In this document: positions 1 to 5,458 of the stretch, in pieces | Layout: each line of letters begins with the position of its first letter | Numbering within the stretch: the stretch's first letter is position 1 | NCBI GenBank assembly: GCA_018067055.1 | Contig: JAGPVK010000250.1 | Coordinates: 1-5,458, forward strand | Length of the DNA stretch: 5,458 bases | From: Sphingomonadales bacterium | Lineage (GTDB): Bacteria; Pseudomonadota; Alphaproteobacteria; Sphingomonadales; Sphingomonadaceae | Direction of reading: 5' to 3' | Translations under genes and position numbers: made by a program | Notes under the pieces: generated by a model | Told to the model about the DNA's origin: nothing | The model's input: only the letters and a program-made list of their open reading frames with translations | The model's database searches: none

Positions 1-47
1 CCAATGGTGGCACGCGAAAGACAAACTCCCTCGCGCCGCCCCATCAT
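1..47 (-). CDS. Start of an unidentified gene downstream of ftsZ (first ~15 codons, runs off the left edge)
   Basis: Thirty bases after the ftsZ stop there is a tandem ATG ATG preceded by AAGGA (56-60), 8 nt before the first ATG. The frame is open to the window edge and reads MMGRREGVCLSRATIG. The spacing and ribosome binding site are good enough to suggest a real gene in the same transcription unit. The Arg-rich beginning could be the n-region of a signal peptide or membrane segment, but too little is present to tell. I do not recognise the product. Either ATG could be the true start; the second would have 11-nt spacing. It could also be chance, since any frame has a fair probability of staying open for 15 codons. 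Confidence 0.5.
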   Translation of the reverse strand, partial: MMGRREGVCLSRATI

Positions 48-55
48 CTGATCAA

Positions 56-60
56 TCCTT
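56..60 (-). promoter_or_regulatory. Shine-Dalgarno AAGGA for the gene downstream of ftsZ
   Basis: AAGGA on the minus strand lies 8 nt before the tandem ATG at 47-42. It is the main support for the partial gene at the left edge. It sits in the 30-bp gap after ftsZ, which contains no hairpin followed by a T run, so transcription probably continues from ftsZ into this gene. Confidence 0.5.
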
Positions 61-77
61 CTGGCCGGAACCGGATT

Positions 78-1601
78 TTACTGATTATTCTGCCGGTTCA
101 GAAAACGCGGGATATCGAGTGGATCACGAGATTTATCGTCATCGCCGTCATCATCATCGCTTTTCGAACCACCACGAGTCAGATTGGACATCCGTTCGAA
201 CAAAGTTCCGCCGCCAGTGGCAACGCGCGGTGCTGGCGGTGCCTGGCTAGCGGAGCTGCTCGCAGGCGCTTCGTCTTCGTCAATACGCTGGATGGCGTCG
301 TCCCCAAGCACCAGTTCGTCTTCTTCCGGTGCCGGATTTGCCGATGCAATTCCGGGTGTCAGCGAAGCAAAGGACGGTGTCGCTCCGATATCGTCGTCGT
401 CATCGTCGCCATATGTTGCAACAGGAACGGCAGGCGCCGGCGCTGGCGCTTCCGGTTCGGCTTCCGCACTGGCTTCCGGCTCCAATTCGGTTTCGGGCTC
501 TTCAACCGGCTCCGCATCGCTTTCGTCGCTAGCGATCGATGAAGCGAAACTGGGCGCGACGGGAGCTTCCTCGGGTTTTCTTGCCGGGCTGCTCATCGCA
601 AAAGACGCTGCCGGTGCAGTCGACGACATGCTGCCTTCGCTATCGATGCCGGTAGCGACAACCGACACACGGATACGCCCGTCAAGATTCGGGTTAAACG
701 CACTACCCCAGATGATGTTGGCGTCCGGATCGACCAGTTCGCGAATATGGTTGGCTGCTTCGTCAACTTCCATCAGGCGCATATCTTCGCCGCCGGTGAT
801 CGAAACGATGACGCCCTTGGCGCCCTGCATCGACACGCCGTCGAGCAACGGATTGGCGATAGCCTTTTCAGCCGCTTCCAGCGCACGTCCGTCGCCTTCC
901 GCTTCGCCAGTGCCCATCATTGCCTTGCCCATTTCGTGCATAACGCTGCGCACGTCGGCAAAGTCGAGGTTGATCAGGCCCGGCATGACCATCAGATCGG
1001 TAATGCCGCGAACGCCCTGCTGCAGGACTTCGTCCGCCAGCAGGAAGGCTTCCTTGAAAGTGGTGTTCGGATTGGCGACCAGGAACAGGTTCTGGTTGGG
1101 AATGACGATCAGCGTATCGACGTTCTTTTGCAGTTCCTCAATCCCCGCTTCGGCCGCTTTCATCCGGCGCGTGCCTTCGAAGGTGAATGGCTTGGTGACC
1201 ACACCAACCGTCAATATGCCGCGGTCGCGTGCCGCCTTGGCAATCACGGGAGCAGCGCCAGTACCGGTGCCGCCGCCCATGCCGGCTGCGATGAAGCACA
1301 TATGCGTGCCTTCCAGTGCCTGCTCGACCAGATCGATGGTTTCTTCTGCGGCTGCCCGGCCGACCTCGGGGCGCGATCCGGCACCGAGACCTTGTGTGAT
1401 ATCGGGACCAAGCTGGATCCGCCGTTCGGCAGTCGAGCTGTTCAGCGATTGCGCGTCGGTGTTGGTGACGATGAAATCGACGCCTTCGACTTGCGCCGCG
1501 ATCATGTTGGCAATGGCATTGCCGCCTGCTCCGCCGACTCCGATAACCGCGATTTTCGGCTTCAGTTCTTCAACTTCCGGTGGGCCAATATTGATACTCA
1601 T
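78..1601 (-). CDS. ftsZ: Cell division protein FtsZ
   Basis: FtsZ is the tubulin-like GTPase that forms the Z-ring at midcell. The 507-residue product starts with a short tail, then the GTP-binding core (GVGGAGGNA 21-29; NTDAQSL 47-53; signature [10 protein letters not shown] 109-118) and the T7 synergy loop NLDFADVR (211-218), with Asp213 and Asp216 expected to complete the neighbouring subunit's active site. The core ends near 320 ([12 protein letters not shown]). A variable linker of about 170 residues follows, rich in Ala, Pro, Glu and Asp with two Asp runs (399-404 and 482-489). A small conserved-looking island, [16 protein letters not shown] (463-478), comes next, then the C-terminal peptide DIPRFLNRQ (496-504), which binds FtsA and other partners. 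The protein is much longer than E. coli FtsZ (383 residues) because of the linker, as is usual in alphaproteobacteria. The ATG at 1601 has GGGAGA 7 nt upstream. The stop is TAA. Confidence 0.98.
   Translation of the reverse strand: MSINIGPPEVEELKPKIAVIGVGGAGGNAIANMIAAQVEGVDFIVTNTDAQSLNSSTAERRIQLGPDITQGLGAGSRPEVGRAAAEETIDLVEQALEGTHMCFIAAGMGGGTGTGAAPVIAKAARDRGILTVGVVTKPFTFEGTRRMKAAEAGIEELQKNVDTLIVIPNQNLFLVANPNTTFKEAFLLADEVLQQGVRGITDLMVMPGLINLDFADVRSVMHEMGKAMMGTGEAEGDGRALEAAEKAIANPLLDGVSMQGAKGVIVSITGGEDMRLMEVDEAANHIRELVDPDANIIWGSAFNPNLDGRIRVSVVATGIDSEGSMSSTAPAASFAMSSPARKPEEAPVAPSFASSIASDESDAEPVEEPETELEPEASAEAEPEAPAPAPAVPVATYGDDDDDDIGATPSFASLTPGIASANPAPEEDELVLGDDAIQRIDEDEAPASSSASQAPPAPRVATGGGTLFERMSNLTRGGSKSDDDDGDDDKSRDPLDIPRFLNRQNNQ
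390..407 (-). repeat. GAC/GAT trinucleotide run encoding six Asp in the FtsZ linker
   Basis: Six consecutive Asp codons (residues 399-404) form a short run of GAY triplets in the variable linker of ftsZ. A second run, DDDDGDDD (residues 482-489), lies at 135-158 just before the C-terminal peptide. Such triplet runs can change length by slippage. In a disordered linker small in-frame changes would be tolerated. Confidence 0.6.
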
Positions 1602-1606
1602 CTCAC

Positions 1607-1620
1607 TGTCTCCCGAGACA
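1607..1620 (-). promoter_or_regulatory. Perfect 6+6 bp dyad covering the ftsZ ribosome binding site
   Basis: On the mRNA strand the sequence is TGTCTC GG GAGACA, a perfect inverted repeat ending 5 nt before the ftsZ ATG. The ftsZ Shine-Dalgarno GGGAGA (1609-1614) lies inside it. As RNA it could form a 5-bp stem with a CGGG loop that holds part of the Shine-Dalgarno. As DNA it could be a small protein-binding site. The symmetry is seen directly; any function is inference. Confidence 0.4.
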
Positions 1621-1670
1621 TTTTATCGTGCTGTAATATTTGTTTAACGCTTTGCACAAATTTGCCGCCA

Positions 1671-1675
1671 GAATC
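1671..1675. other. GANTC (CcrM-type methylation) site in the ftsZ leader
   Basis: GAATC lies 70 bp upstream of the ftsZ start codon, inside the AT-rich gap. Alphaproteobacteria with the cell-cycle methyltransferase CcrM methylate GANTC, and in Caulobacter ftsZ expression depends on such sites together with GcrA. At least seven other GANTC copies occur inside genes in this window (for example 176, 686, 2117, 4305, 4382), so one in the gap is suggestive only. Confidence 0.4.
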
Positions 1676-1707
1676 ACCCGAAAAGTTAATTTATTTTCGT
1701 CCTATTT

Positions 1708-2967
1708 CTAAAAATTTCCACGGATCGCCGACATCAGCCGCCCGATCACGGCTGATCCGCCGTATTTGTGGACATTCTGGTGACTTCTCGACATGTATCG
1801 CAGATCAACCGGCTCCTGCGACGCGTAAAGCGCCAGCCCAGCGAGACCGGCAAAGGCCGGGCCACTATGGGCTTCAGGGAGCGCGCTTAGCCCGGTGGGA
1901 CGACCGATGCGCACCGTGCGTCCCAGTGCGGACTGAGCGTAATCGGCGATGCCCTTGAGCTCCGCCCCGCCGCCGGTGAGCACGACCTGTCGGCCAACCG
2001 GTCCGGTGAAGCCCAGTTCCTTGAGCGACCGGCCGATTTCGCCGATCAGATGGTCGAGCCGTTGCCGAATGACCGAGATCAGCTGCGCCCGGGTGATCCT
2101 TCCCTCTTCCTCGGTCGATTCCGTGGGTTTGTCGAGATCCAGACTGATCACATCATGATTGTCGCGCGGGCTGGTGGTGGCGGAACCATAGAAACATTTG
2201 ATCCGCTCTGCCTGCGCACGCCGCAAGCCGAAGGACGAAGCGATATCGTCGGTAATATCGGCGGCTCCGTAAGGCAGCGTCGTCAGTCCGACCAGCATGC
2301 CACCGGCAAACAGCGAAACATTGGTCACTTCCGCGCCCATTTCGACCAGCGCGACGCCAAGCTCGCGTTCTTCCCGGGACAGACAGGCGGTACCGGCAGC
2401 GATCGGCGATGCGACGATCGATTTGACGTTGAGATGGGCGCCGCGGACGCTCATCTCGATGTTGCGGACAGGCGAGGCTTCGGCGAGGATGACATGGATA
2501 TCCACGCCGAGACGATCGGCATGCAGGCCTTTCGGCTTTTTCACCCCGTTCAGACCATCGAGCGTGTAGAGCGCCGGTTGAGCGTGCAGCACCATCTTGC
2601 CTTTGGGATCGATACTGTTGCGACCGGCATCGAGCAGCAGATCGATATCATCCTGTTCGATCCTATGCCCGCCCAACTCCGTCTCGACCGAGGTCAGCAG
2701 GCTTTGCAAGCCACCAGCCGAAAAGCTGACCCAGACATCGTCGATGTTGGTTCCGGCAATGCGCTCGGCTTGCTCGACAGCGTCGCGGACATCCATTTCG
2801 GTTGTTTCGGTATCAGCAATATAGCCGCGTTTCACGCCTTTGCTGGCGCGCTGGCCAGTGCCAAGCACGGTCAGTTCGCCATTATCCATCCGCCCGGCGA
2901 TCATCGCCGAAATTTTCGACGAGCCGATATCCAGTGATGTGAAGATTTTTTCTACCCGTGCTGCCAT
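1708..2967 (-). CDS. ftsA: Cell division protein FtsA
   Basis: FtsA is an actin-fold protein that anchors FtsZ filaments to the inner membrane and recruits later division proteins. The 419-residue product has a phosphate-1 loop (DIGSSKI, 13-19), the FtsA-specific 1C (SHS2) region around 90-165, a phosphate-2 region at 205-223 (GVALVEMGAEVTNVSLFAGG), an adenosine motif (LTGGGAELKGI, 330-340), and a C-terminal amphipathic helix (VIGRLMSAIRGNF, 407-419) that serves as the membrane anchor. The phosphate-2 region departs from the usual DIGGGT-type motif (see findings). The start at 2967 is supported by GGAGG (2977-2981) 9 nt upstream and by MAARVEKIFTSLDIGSSK, which has the usual short leader before the first motif. 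The gene follows ftsQ after 41 bp and precedes ftsZ by 106 bp. The stop is TAG. Confidence 0.96.
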   Translation of the reverse strand: MAARVEKIFTSLDIGSSKISAMIAGRMDNGELTVLGTGQRASKGVKRGYIADTETTEMDVRDAVEQAERIAGTNIDDVWVSFSAGGLQSLLTSVETELGGHRIEQDDIDLLLDAGRNSIDPKGKMVLHAQPALYTLDGLNGVKKPKGLHADRLGVDIHVILAEASPVRNIEMSVRGAHLNVKSIVASPIAAGTACLSREERELGVALVEMGAEVTNVSLFAGGMLVGLTTLPYGAADITDDIASSFGLRRAQAERIKCFYGSATTSPRDNHDVISLDLDKPTESTEEEGRITRAQLISVIRQRLDHLIGEIGRSLKELGFTGPVGRQVVLTGGGAELKGIADYAQSALGRTVRIGRPTGLSALPEAHSGPAFAGLAGLALYASQEPVDLRYMSRSHQNVHKYGGSAVIGRLMSAIRGNF

Positions 2968-2976
2968 GAGACTAGT

Positions 2977-2981
2977 CCTCC
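2977..2981 (-). promoter_or_regulatory. Strong Shine-Dalgarno GGAGG for ftsA
   Basis: GGAGG lies 9 nt before the ftsA ATG within the 41-bp gap after ftsQ. Unlike ddlB and ftsQ, ftsA does not overlap its upstream gene, so this site gives it independent initiation. The gap shows no convincing promoter or terminator. Confidence 0.7.
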
Positions 2982-3008
2982 ACCTCGATCATTATTGCCA
3001 CAAAATCA

Positions 3009-3905
3009 TCAAATCTCCGGACCATCGCTATCCGGTTCAGCCGGAGCCGGTTTCGGCGGCATCCGCAGATAGGCGCGTTCGGCATCGCGCAGGTCAAAAT
3101 GGACAACACCGCGGCCAAGCAACCGATTGACGCCGTCCATCCGCGCGAAATTGAGCAATGCGGCCGACGCCGTTTCCTCGCCTTCGGGCAGAGCCAAAGT
3201 CTCACCGCTGTCAAATTCCAGATCCCAGCGGCGGTTGCCGATCCAGGTCGCGCCGGTGACCATCGGCCGCAGCGCCGGTGCGACGTCGAGCAGCGCATCC
3301 AGCTGGGTGAATTTCAGATTGGCTTTCTTGCCGACAATCACCGGCAGATCGGGCATTTCTTCCTTGCTGATTTGTTCCAGCGGATAGCCGGTCTTGTCGA
3401 TCAGCGACAGCTGGCCCTGATTTTGCCAGACGGCAACCGGCTCGCGCTCGATAATGTCCACAACCAAAGTGTCGGGCAACCGGCGAGAGATGCGGGCGTC
3501 CTTGATCCAGCCATTGGCCATCAGATCCTCGCGCACCTCGTCAATGTCGACGAGCAGCATCGAACGATCCTTCTGCGCCAGGGTGATTTCATAGACTTTC
3601 AGTTCATCGATGCGGTTGACGCCGGTTACCTCAACCCGCTTCACTTCAAAACCGGCCTTGCCGACCGCTTCCGCGACCTCGGTCTTGATGCGTTCATTGA
3701 TGCCGGAATAATGGGCAACGCTATAGGCGCCGAGGATGAACACCGCGACCAGCCCCCAGGTCAGGCCCTTTTGAACCTGCGCTTCGGTGACCGGCATGGC
3801 GCGCAATATCTTGTCGAAAATCGAAACCTGCTTGACCTTGCGTCTGGCCTGCTTGCGCGGCTTGCCTCGGGCTTGCCGACTATTGCGGTTGCGGGTTGCT
3901 GTCAT
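3009..3905 (-). CDS. ftsQ: Cell division protein FtsQ
   Basis: FtsQ is a bitopic inner-membrane protein of the divisome that, with FtsB and FtsL, links the cytoplasmic ring to septal wall synthesis. The 298-residue product has a very basic cytoplasmic tail (residues 1-26, many Arg and Lys), one membrane segment at about 48-66 (GLTWGLVAVFILGAYSVAHY), and a periplasmic part. The POTRA domain spans about 86-155, opening with FEVKRVEVTGVNRI and ending DTLVVDIIEREPVAVW. The FtsQ beta domain follows to about 282 (LIDKTGYPL; later WIGNRRWDLEFDSG). A short Pro- and acid-rich tail closes the protein. The order of parts and the length fit alphaproteobacterial FtsQ. The ATG overlaps the ddlB stop (ATGA), and only a weak purine run (GAGAGAAG) precedes it, so translation is probably coupled to ddlB. 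A 41-bp gap follows before ftsA. Confidence 0.95.
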   Translation of the reverse strand: MTATRNRNSRQARGKPRKQARRKVKQVSIFDKILRAMPVTEAQVQKGLTWGLVAVFILGAYSVAHYSGINERIKTEVAEAVGKAGFEVKRVEVTGVNRIDELKVYEITLAQKDRSMLLVDIDEVREDLMANGWIKDARISRRLPDTLVVDIIEREPVAVWQNQGQLSLIDKTGYPLEQISKEEMPDLPVIVGKKANLKFTQLDALLDVAPALRPMVTGATWIGNRRWDLEFDSGETLALPEGEETASAALLNFARMDGVNRLLGRGVVHFDLRDAERAYLRMPPKPAPAEPDSDGPEI

Positions 3906-4834
3906 AGCGCTTCTCTCACGATTATCTCGACCAGCTGTTCATAGCTGATCCCCATATGCCTGGCCTGTTCGGGCACCAGACTGAGCGGGGTCATGCCGGG
4001 CTGGGTATTGGTTTCGAGCACGAACAGACCGGCGGGGCCCTGTTCGTCATCCCAGCGGAAATCGGTCCGAGACGTGCCCTTGCAGCCCAGAATCTGGTGC
4101 GCGCGCAAGGCATAGTCGAGACATAATTTTTCAATCTCTGCCGGGATTTCGGCGGGGCAGACATGTTCGGTCAGTCCCTCGGTATATTTCGCGTCATAGT
4201 CGTAGAAACCCTGCGCGGTTTTCAATTCGGTCACGCACAGCGCCTTATCACCGAGCACGGCGGTGGTCAGTTCACGACCCCTGATGAAGGGTTCCGCAAG
4301 CAGGGAGTCAAATTCCTGCCATGGACCAACCGCGTCGCGGCTTATCGGATTGCCGTAATTGCTGTTATCGGTGACGATCGCGACTCCGACCGAAGAGCCC
4401 TCGTTGACCGGTTTCAGGACATAGGGACGAGGCAGCGGGTCCGCTTCGTAGAGGCCGGCGCTGGAGACAATCCTGCCCTTCGGCATCGGGATGCCAGCGG
4501 GCACCAGCTGCTGCTTGGTCAGTTCCTTGTCGATTGCGATCACCGAGGTGGCCAGCCCGCTATGCGTATAGGGAATCTGCATCAGATCGAGCATGCCCTG
4601 GACGCTGCCATCTTCGCCGGGTACGCCGTGCAGCGCGTTGAATACGACATCGGGCCGGATGCCGTCGAGCACCATCGCAACGTTGCGGTCCATGTCGACG
4701 CGGCTGACCTTGTGTCCGTTCTTCTCCAGCGCATCGGCGATGCCCTTGCCGCTGCTCAGCGACACTTCGCGTTCGGCGGACCAGCCGCCCATCAGGACCG
4801 CGACGTGGAGGCTCTTCTTGTCTTTGGCGGTCAT
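3902..4834 (-). CDS. ddlB: D-alanine--D-alanine ligase
   Basis: This 310-residue cytoplasmic ATP-grasp ligase joins two D-alanines into the dipeptide that ends the peptidoglycan stem. Motifs run in the family order: GGWSAEREVSLSSG near the N-terminus (Glu21 matches E. coli DdlB Glu15), NALHGVPGEDGSVQG (about 66-80), KPVNEGSSVGV (141-151, Ser147 matches Ser150), YDYDAKY (211-217, Tyr217 matches Tyr216), SRTDFR (255-260, metal-binding Asp258) and ETNTQPGMTPLSLVPEQ (274-290, metal-binding Glu274 and Asn276). The Tyr in the omega-loop position fits D-Ala-D-Ala rather than D-Ala-D-lactate synthesis. The length is normal. The start at 4834 has AGGAA (4842-4846) 7 nt upstream and overlaps the murB stop. 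The TGA stop overlaps the ftsQ start. The symbol ddlB is chosen for its place in the dcw cluster; ddl would be equally valid. Confidence 0.96.
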   Translation of the reverse strand: MTAKDKKSLHVAVLMGGWSAEREVSLSSGKGIADALEKNGHKVSRVDMDRNVAMVLDGIRPDVVFNALHGVPGEDGSVQGMLDLMQIPYTHSGLATSVIAIDKELTKQQLVPAGIPMPKGRIVSSAGLYEADPLPRPYVLKPVNEGSSVGVAIVTDNSNYGNPISRDAVGPWQEFDSLLAEPFIRGRELTTAVLGDKALCVTELKTAQGFYDYDAKYTEGLTEHVCPAEIPAEIEKLCLDYALRAHQILGCKGTSRTDFRWDDEQGPAGLFVLETNTQPGMTPLSLVPEQARHMGISYEQLVEIIVREAL

Positions 4835-5458
4835 GCTTCATTTCCTACGCGCTGGATTTCCCATTGCAGTTCAACGCCCGAATGCGTCTTGACCCGCTTG
4901 CGCACTTCTTCGCCCAGCGCCTCGATATCGGCAGAGGTCGCGCCGCCGAGATTGATCAGGAAATTGCAGTGCTTTTCCGATACCTGCGCCTGCCCGATTT
5001 GCAGACCGCGGCAACCGGCTTCGTCAACCAGCTGCCATGCTTTCTGGCCGTCGGGGTTTTTATAGGTCGAACCACCGGTCTTGGTGCGGAGCGGCTGCGA
5101 GGCTTCGCGTTCGTCACCAATCCGCTTCATCTCCGCGCCAATGATTACCGGATCGCCGCTTTCGCCGCGAAAGCGCGCACTGACCACAATCGCTCCATCT
5201 GGCAGCTCGGAATGGCGATAGGTGTAGCCCATTTCGGCCAGCGGGATTGTCACCAGATCGCCGTTGCGCAGGATTACCTCCGCGCTTTCCAAAATGTCAC
5301 AGACTTCACGGCCATAAGCACCGGCGTTCATCCGCACCGCGCCACCAATCGTGCCGGGAATACCGCGCAGAAATTCCATCCCGGCTATGCCATTATCGCG
5401 GGCCGTGCTAGCCGCCGAAATGCCGGGTGCGCCGGCACCGCAGGTGAGCGTCAGCCCG
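4831..5458 (-). CDS. murB: UDP-N-acetylenolpyruvoylglucosamine reductase MurB, C-terminal ~208 residues (5' end outside window)
   Basis: MurB is the cytoplasmic FAD enzyme that reduces UDP-GlcNAc-enolpyruvate to UDP-MurNAc with NADPH. The reading frame stays open to the right edge, so the start and most of the first FAD-binding domain are missing. An ATG at 5379 is internal: family-like sequence (GLTLTCGAGAPG, then AASTARDNGIAG) continues upstream of it. Visible motifs are GIPGTIGGAVRMNAGAYG (FAD-binding loop), GYTYRHS with the substrate-binding or catalytic Tyr-Arg (Arg codon 5215-5217), TGGSTYKNPDG with the Ser proposed as proton donor (codon 5068-5070), CNFLIN, and the late Glu in GVELQWEIQ (codon 4858-4860). 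GGSTYKNP and the compact C-terminus fit the type II MurB class. The family is about 300 residues long, so roughly two thirds is present. The TGA stop overlaps the ddlB start as ATGA. No damage is seen. Confidence 0.96.
   Translation of the reverse strand, partial: GLTLTCGAGAPGISAASTARDNGIAGMEFLRGIPGTIGGAVRMNAGAYGREVCDILESAEVILRNGDLVTIPLAEMGYTYRHSELPDGAIVVSARFRGESGDPVIIGAEMKRIGDEREASQPLRTKTGGSTYKNPDGQKAWQLVDEAGCRGLQIGQAQVSEKHCNFLINLGGATSADIEALGEEVRKRVKTHSGVELQWEIQRVGNEA

Larger units (their letters stand above)
1602..1707 (-). promoter_or_regulatory. ftsA-ftsZ intergenic region, candidate ftsZ promoter
   Basis: These 106 bp between the ftsA stop and the ftsZ start are about 38% GC by hand count, clearly more AT-rich than the flanking genes, and form the only sizeable gap in the window. 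A weak sigma70-like pair can be read on the minus strand: TTGTGC (1659-1654) and TATTAC (1638-1633) with a short 15-nt spacer, so the exact elements are uncertain. The region also holds a GANTC site, the palindrome CAAATTTG (1657-1664) and two single TTAA half-sites (1644-1647 and 1686-1689) that do not form a full CtrA box TTAA-N7-TTAA. In Caulobacter and other bacteria ftsZ has its own promoter in this position, which is the family-level reason to expect one here. No intrinsic terminator is seen after ftsA. Confidence 0.45.

Noticed and set aside
65..74. CCGGAACCGG after the ftsZ stop as a terminator
   Set aside because: The stem is 4 bp with a 2-nt loop and is not followed by a T run on the minus strand.
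184..1647. A 487-codon open frame on the plus strand opposite ftsZ
   Set aside because: It is Ser- and Ala-rich, has no recognisable domain, and lies entirely opposite a clear ftsZ. GC-rich codon use on one strand often leaves long empty frames on the other.
1644..1689. A CtrA binding box upstream of ftsZ
   Set aside because: Only isolated TTAA half-sites occur (1644-1647 and 1686-1689); neither has a partner at the required 7-nt spacing.
747..1958. A 403-codon open frame on the plus strand across ftsZ, the ftsA-ftsZ gap and the end of ftsA
   Set aside because: It is in codon register with ftsZ on the opposite strand and stays open because Leu TTA/CTA and Ser TCA codons are rare in ftsZ. 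Its product looks like random His-, Arg- and Asp-rich sequence, and it crosses the non-coding gap.
2050..2937. Plus-strand open frame opposite ftsA
   Set aside because: Composition is typical of an antisense shadow, there is no motif, and the opposite strand is a well-supported ftsA.
2972..2992. A six-codon mini-ORF (MIEVED) between ftsQ and ftsA that could act as a leader peptide
   Set aside because: It has no ribosome binding site of its own, encodes no regulatory-type residue run, and its overlap with the ftsA Shine-Dalgarno is explained by chance in purine-rich sequence.
3099..5065. Long plus-strand frames opposite ftsQ, ddlB and murB
   Set aside because: They lie opposite genes with clear family motifs and show only shadow-like sequence.
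1..5458. A novel defence, mobile or biosynthetic system
   Set aside because: All complete genes are standard dcw genes in their usual order. There are no transposase or integrase fragments, long repeats, CRISPR-like arrays or RNA genes.

Overview
This window is the 3' half of a division and cell-wall (dcw) cluster. All genes lie on the minus strand, so transcription runs from the right edge to the left edge: murB (cut by the right edge), ddlB, ftsQ, ftsA, ftsZ, and then the first codons of an unidentified gene cut by the left edge. The murB-ddlB-ftsQ-ftsA-ftsZ order, the FtsZ C-terminal peptide DIPRFLNRQ and the overall protein style point to an alphaproteobacterium. The FtsZ N-terminus ([21 protein letters not shown]) and the FtsA tail look most like Sphingomonadales (Sphingopyxis or Parasphingorhabdus type). 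That placement is from memory of the families, not from a search.

Layout: murB (5458-4831) and ddlB (4834-3902) overlap by an ATGA, and ddlB and ftsQ (3905-3009) overlap the same way, so these three genes are tightly coupled. A 41-bp gap with a strong GGAGG leads to ftsA (2967-1708). A 106-bp AT-rich gap (about 38% GC by hand count) separates ftsA from ftsZ (1601-78). It is the only sizeable non-coding stretch and the best candidate for an internal promoter. It contains a GANTC methylation-type site, a CAAATTTG palindrome with TTTGC repeats one helical turn apart, and a perfect 6+6 bp dyad that covers the ftsZ ribosome binding site. A likely new start codon with a good AAGGA lies 30 bp past the ftsZ stop.

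How the genes work together: MurB finishes UDP-MurNAc synthesis and Ddl makes the D-Ala-D-Ala dipeptide that is later added to the peptide stem. FtsZ polymerises into the Z-ring, FtsA tethers it to the membrane, and FtsQ links the ring to the periplasmic wall-synthesis machinery.

I see no mobile element, CRISPR, RNA gene or unknown multi-gene system. The region is ordinary conserved core genome. The points worth a second look are the ftsA-ftsZ gap, an altered nucleotide-binding motif in FtsA, the long acidic FtsZ linker, and the unidentified gene after ftsZ.
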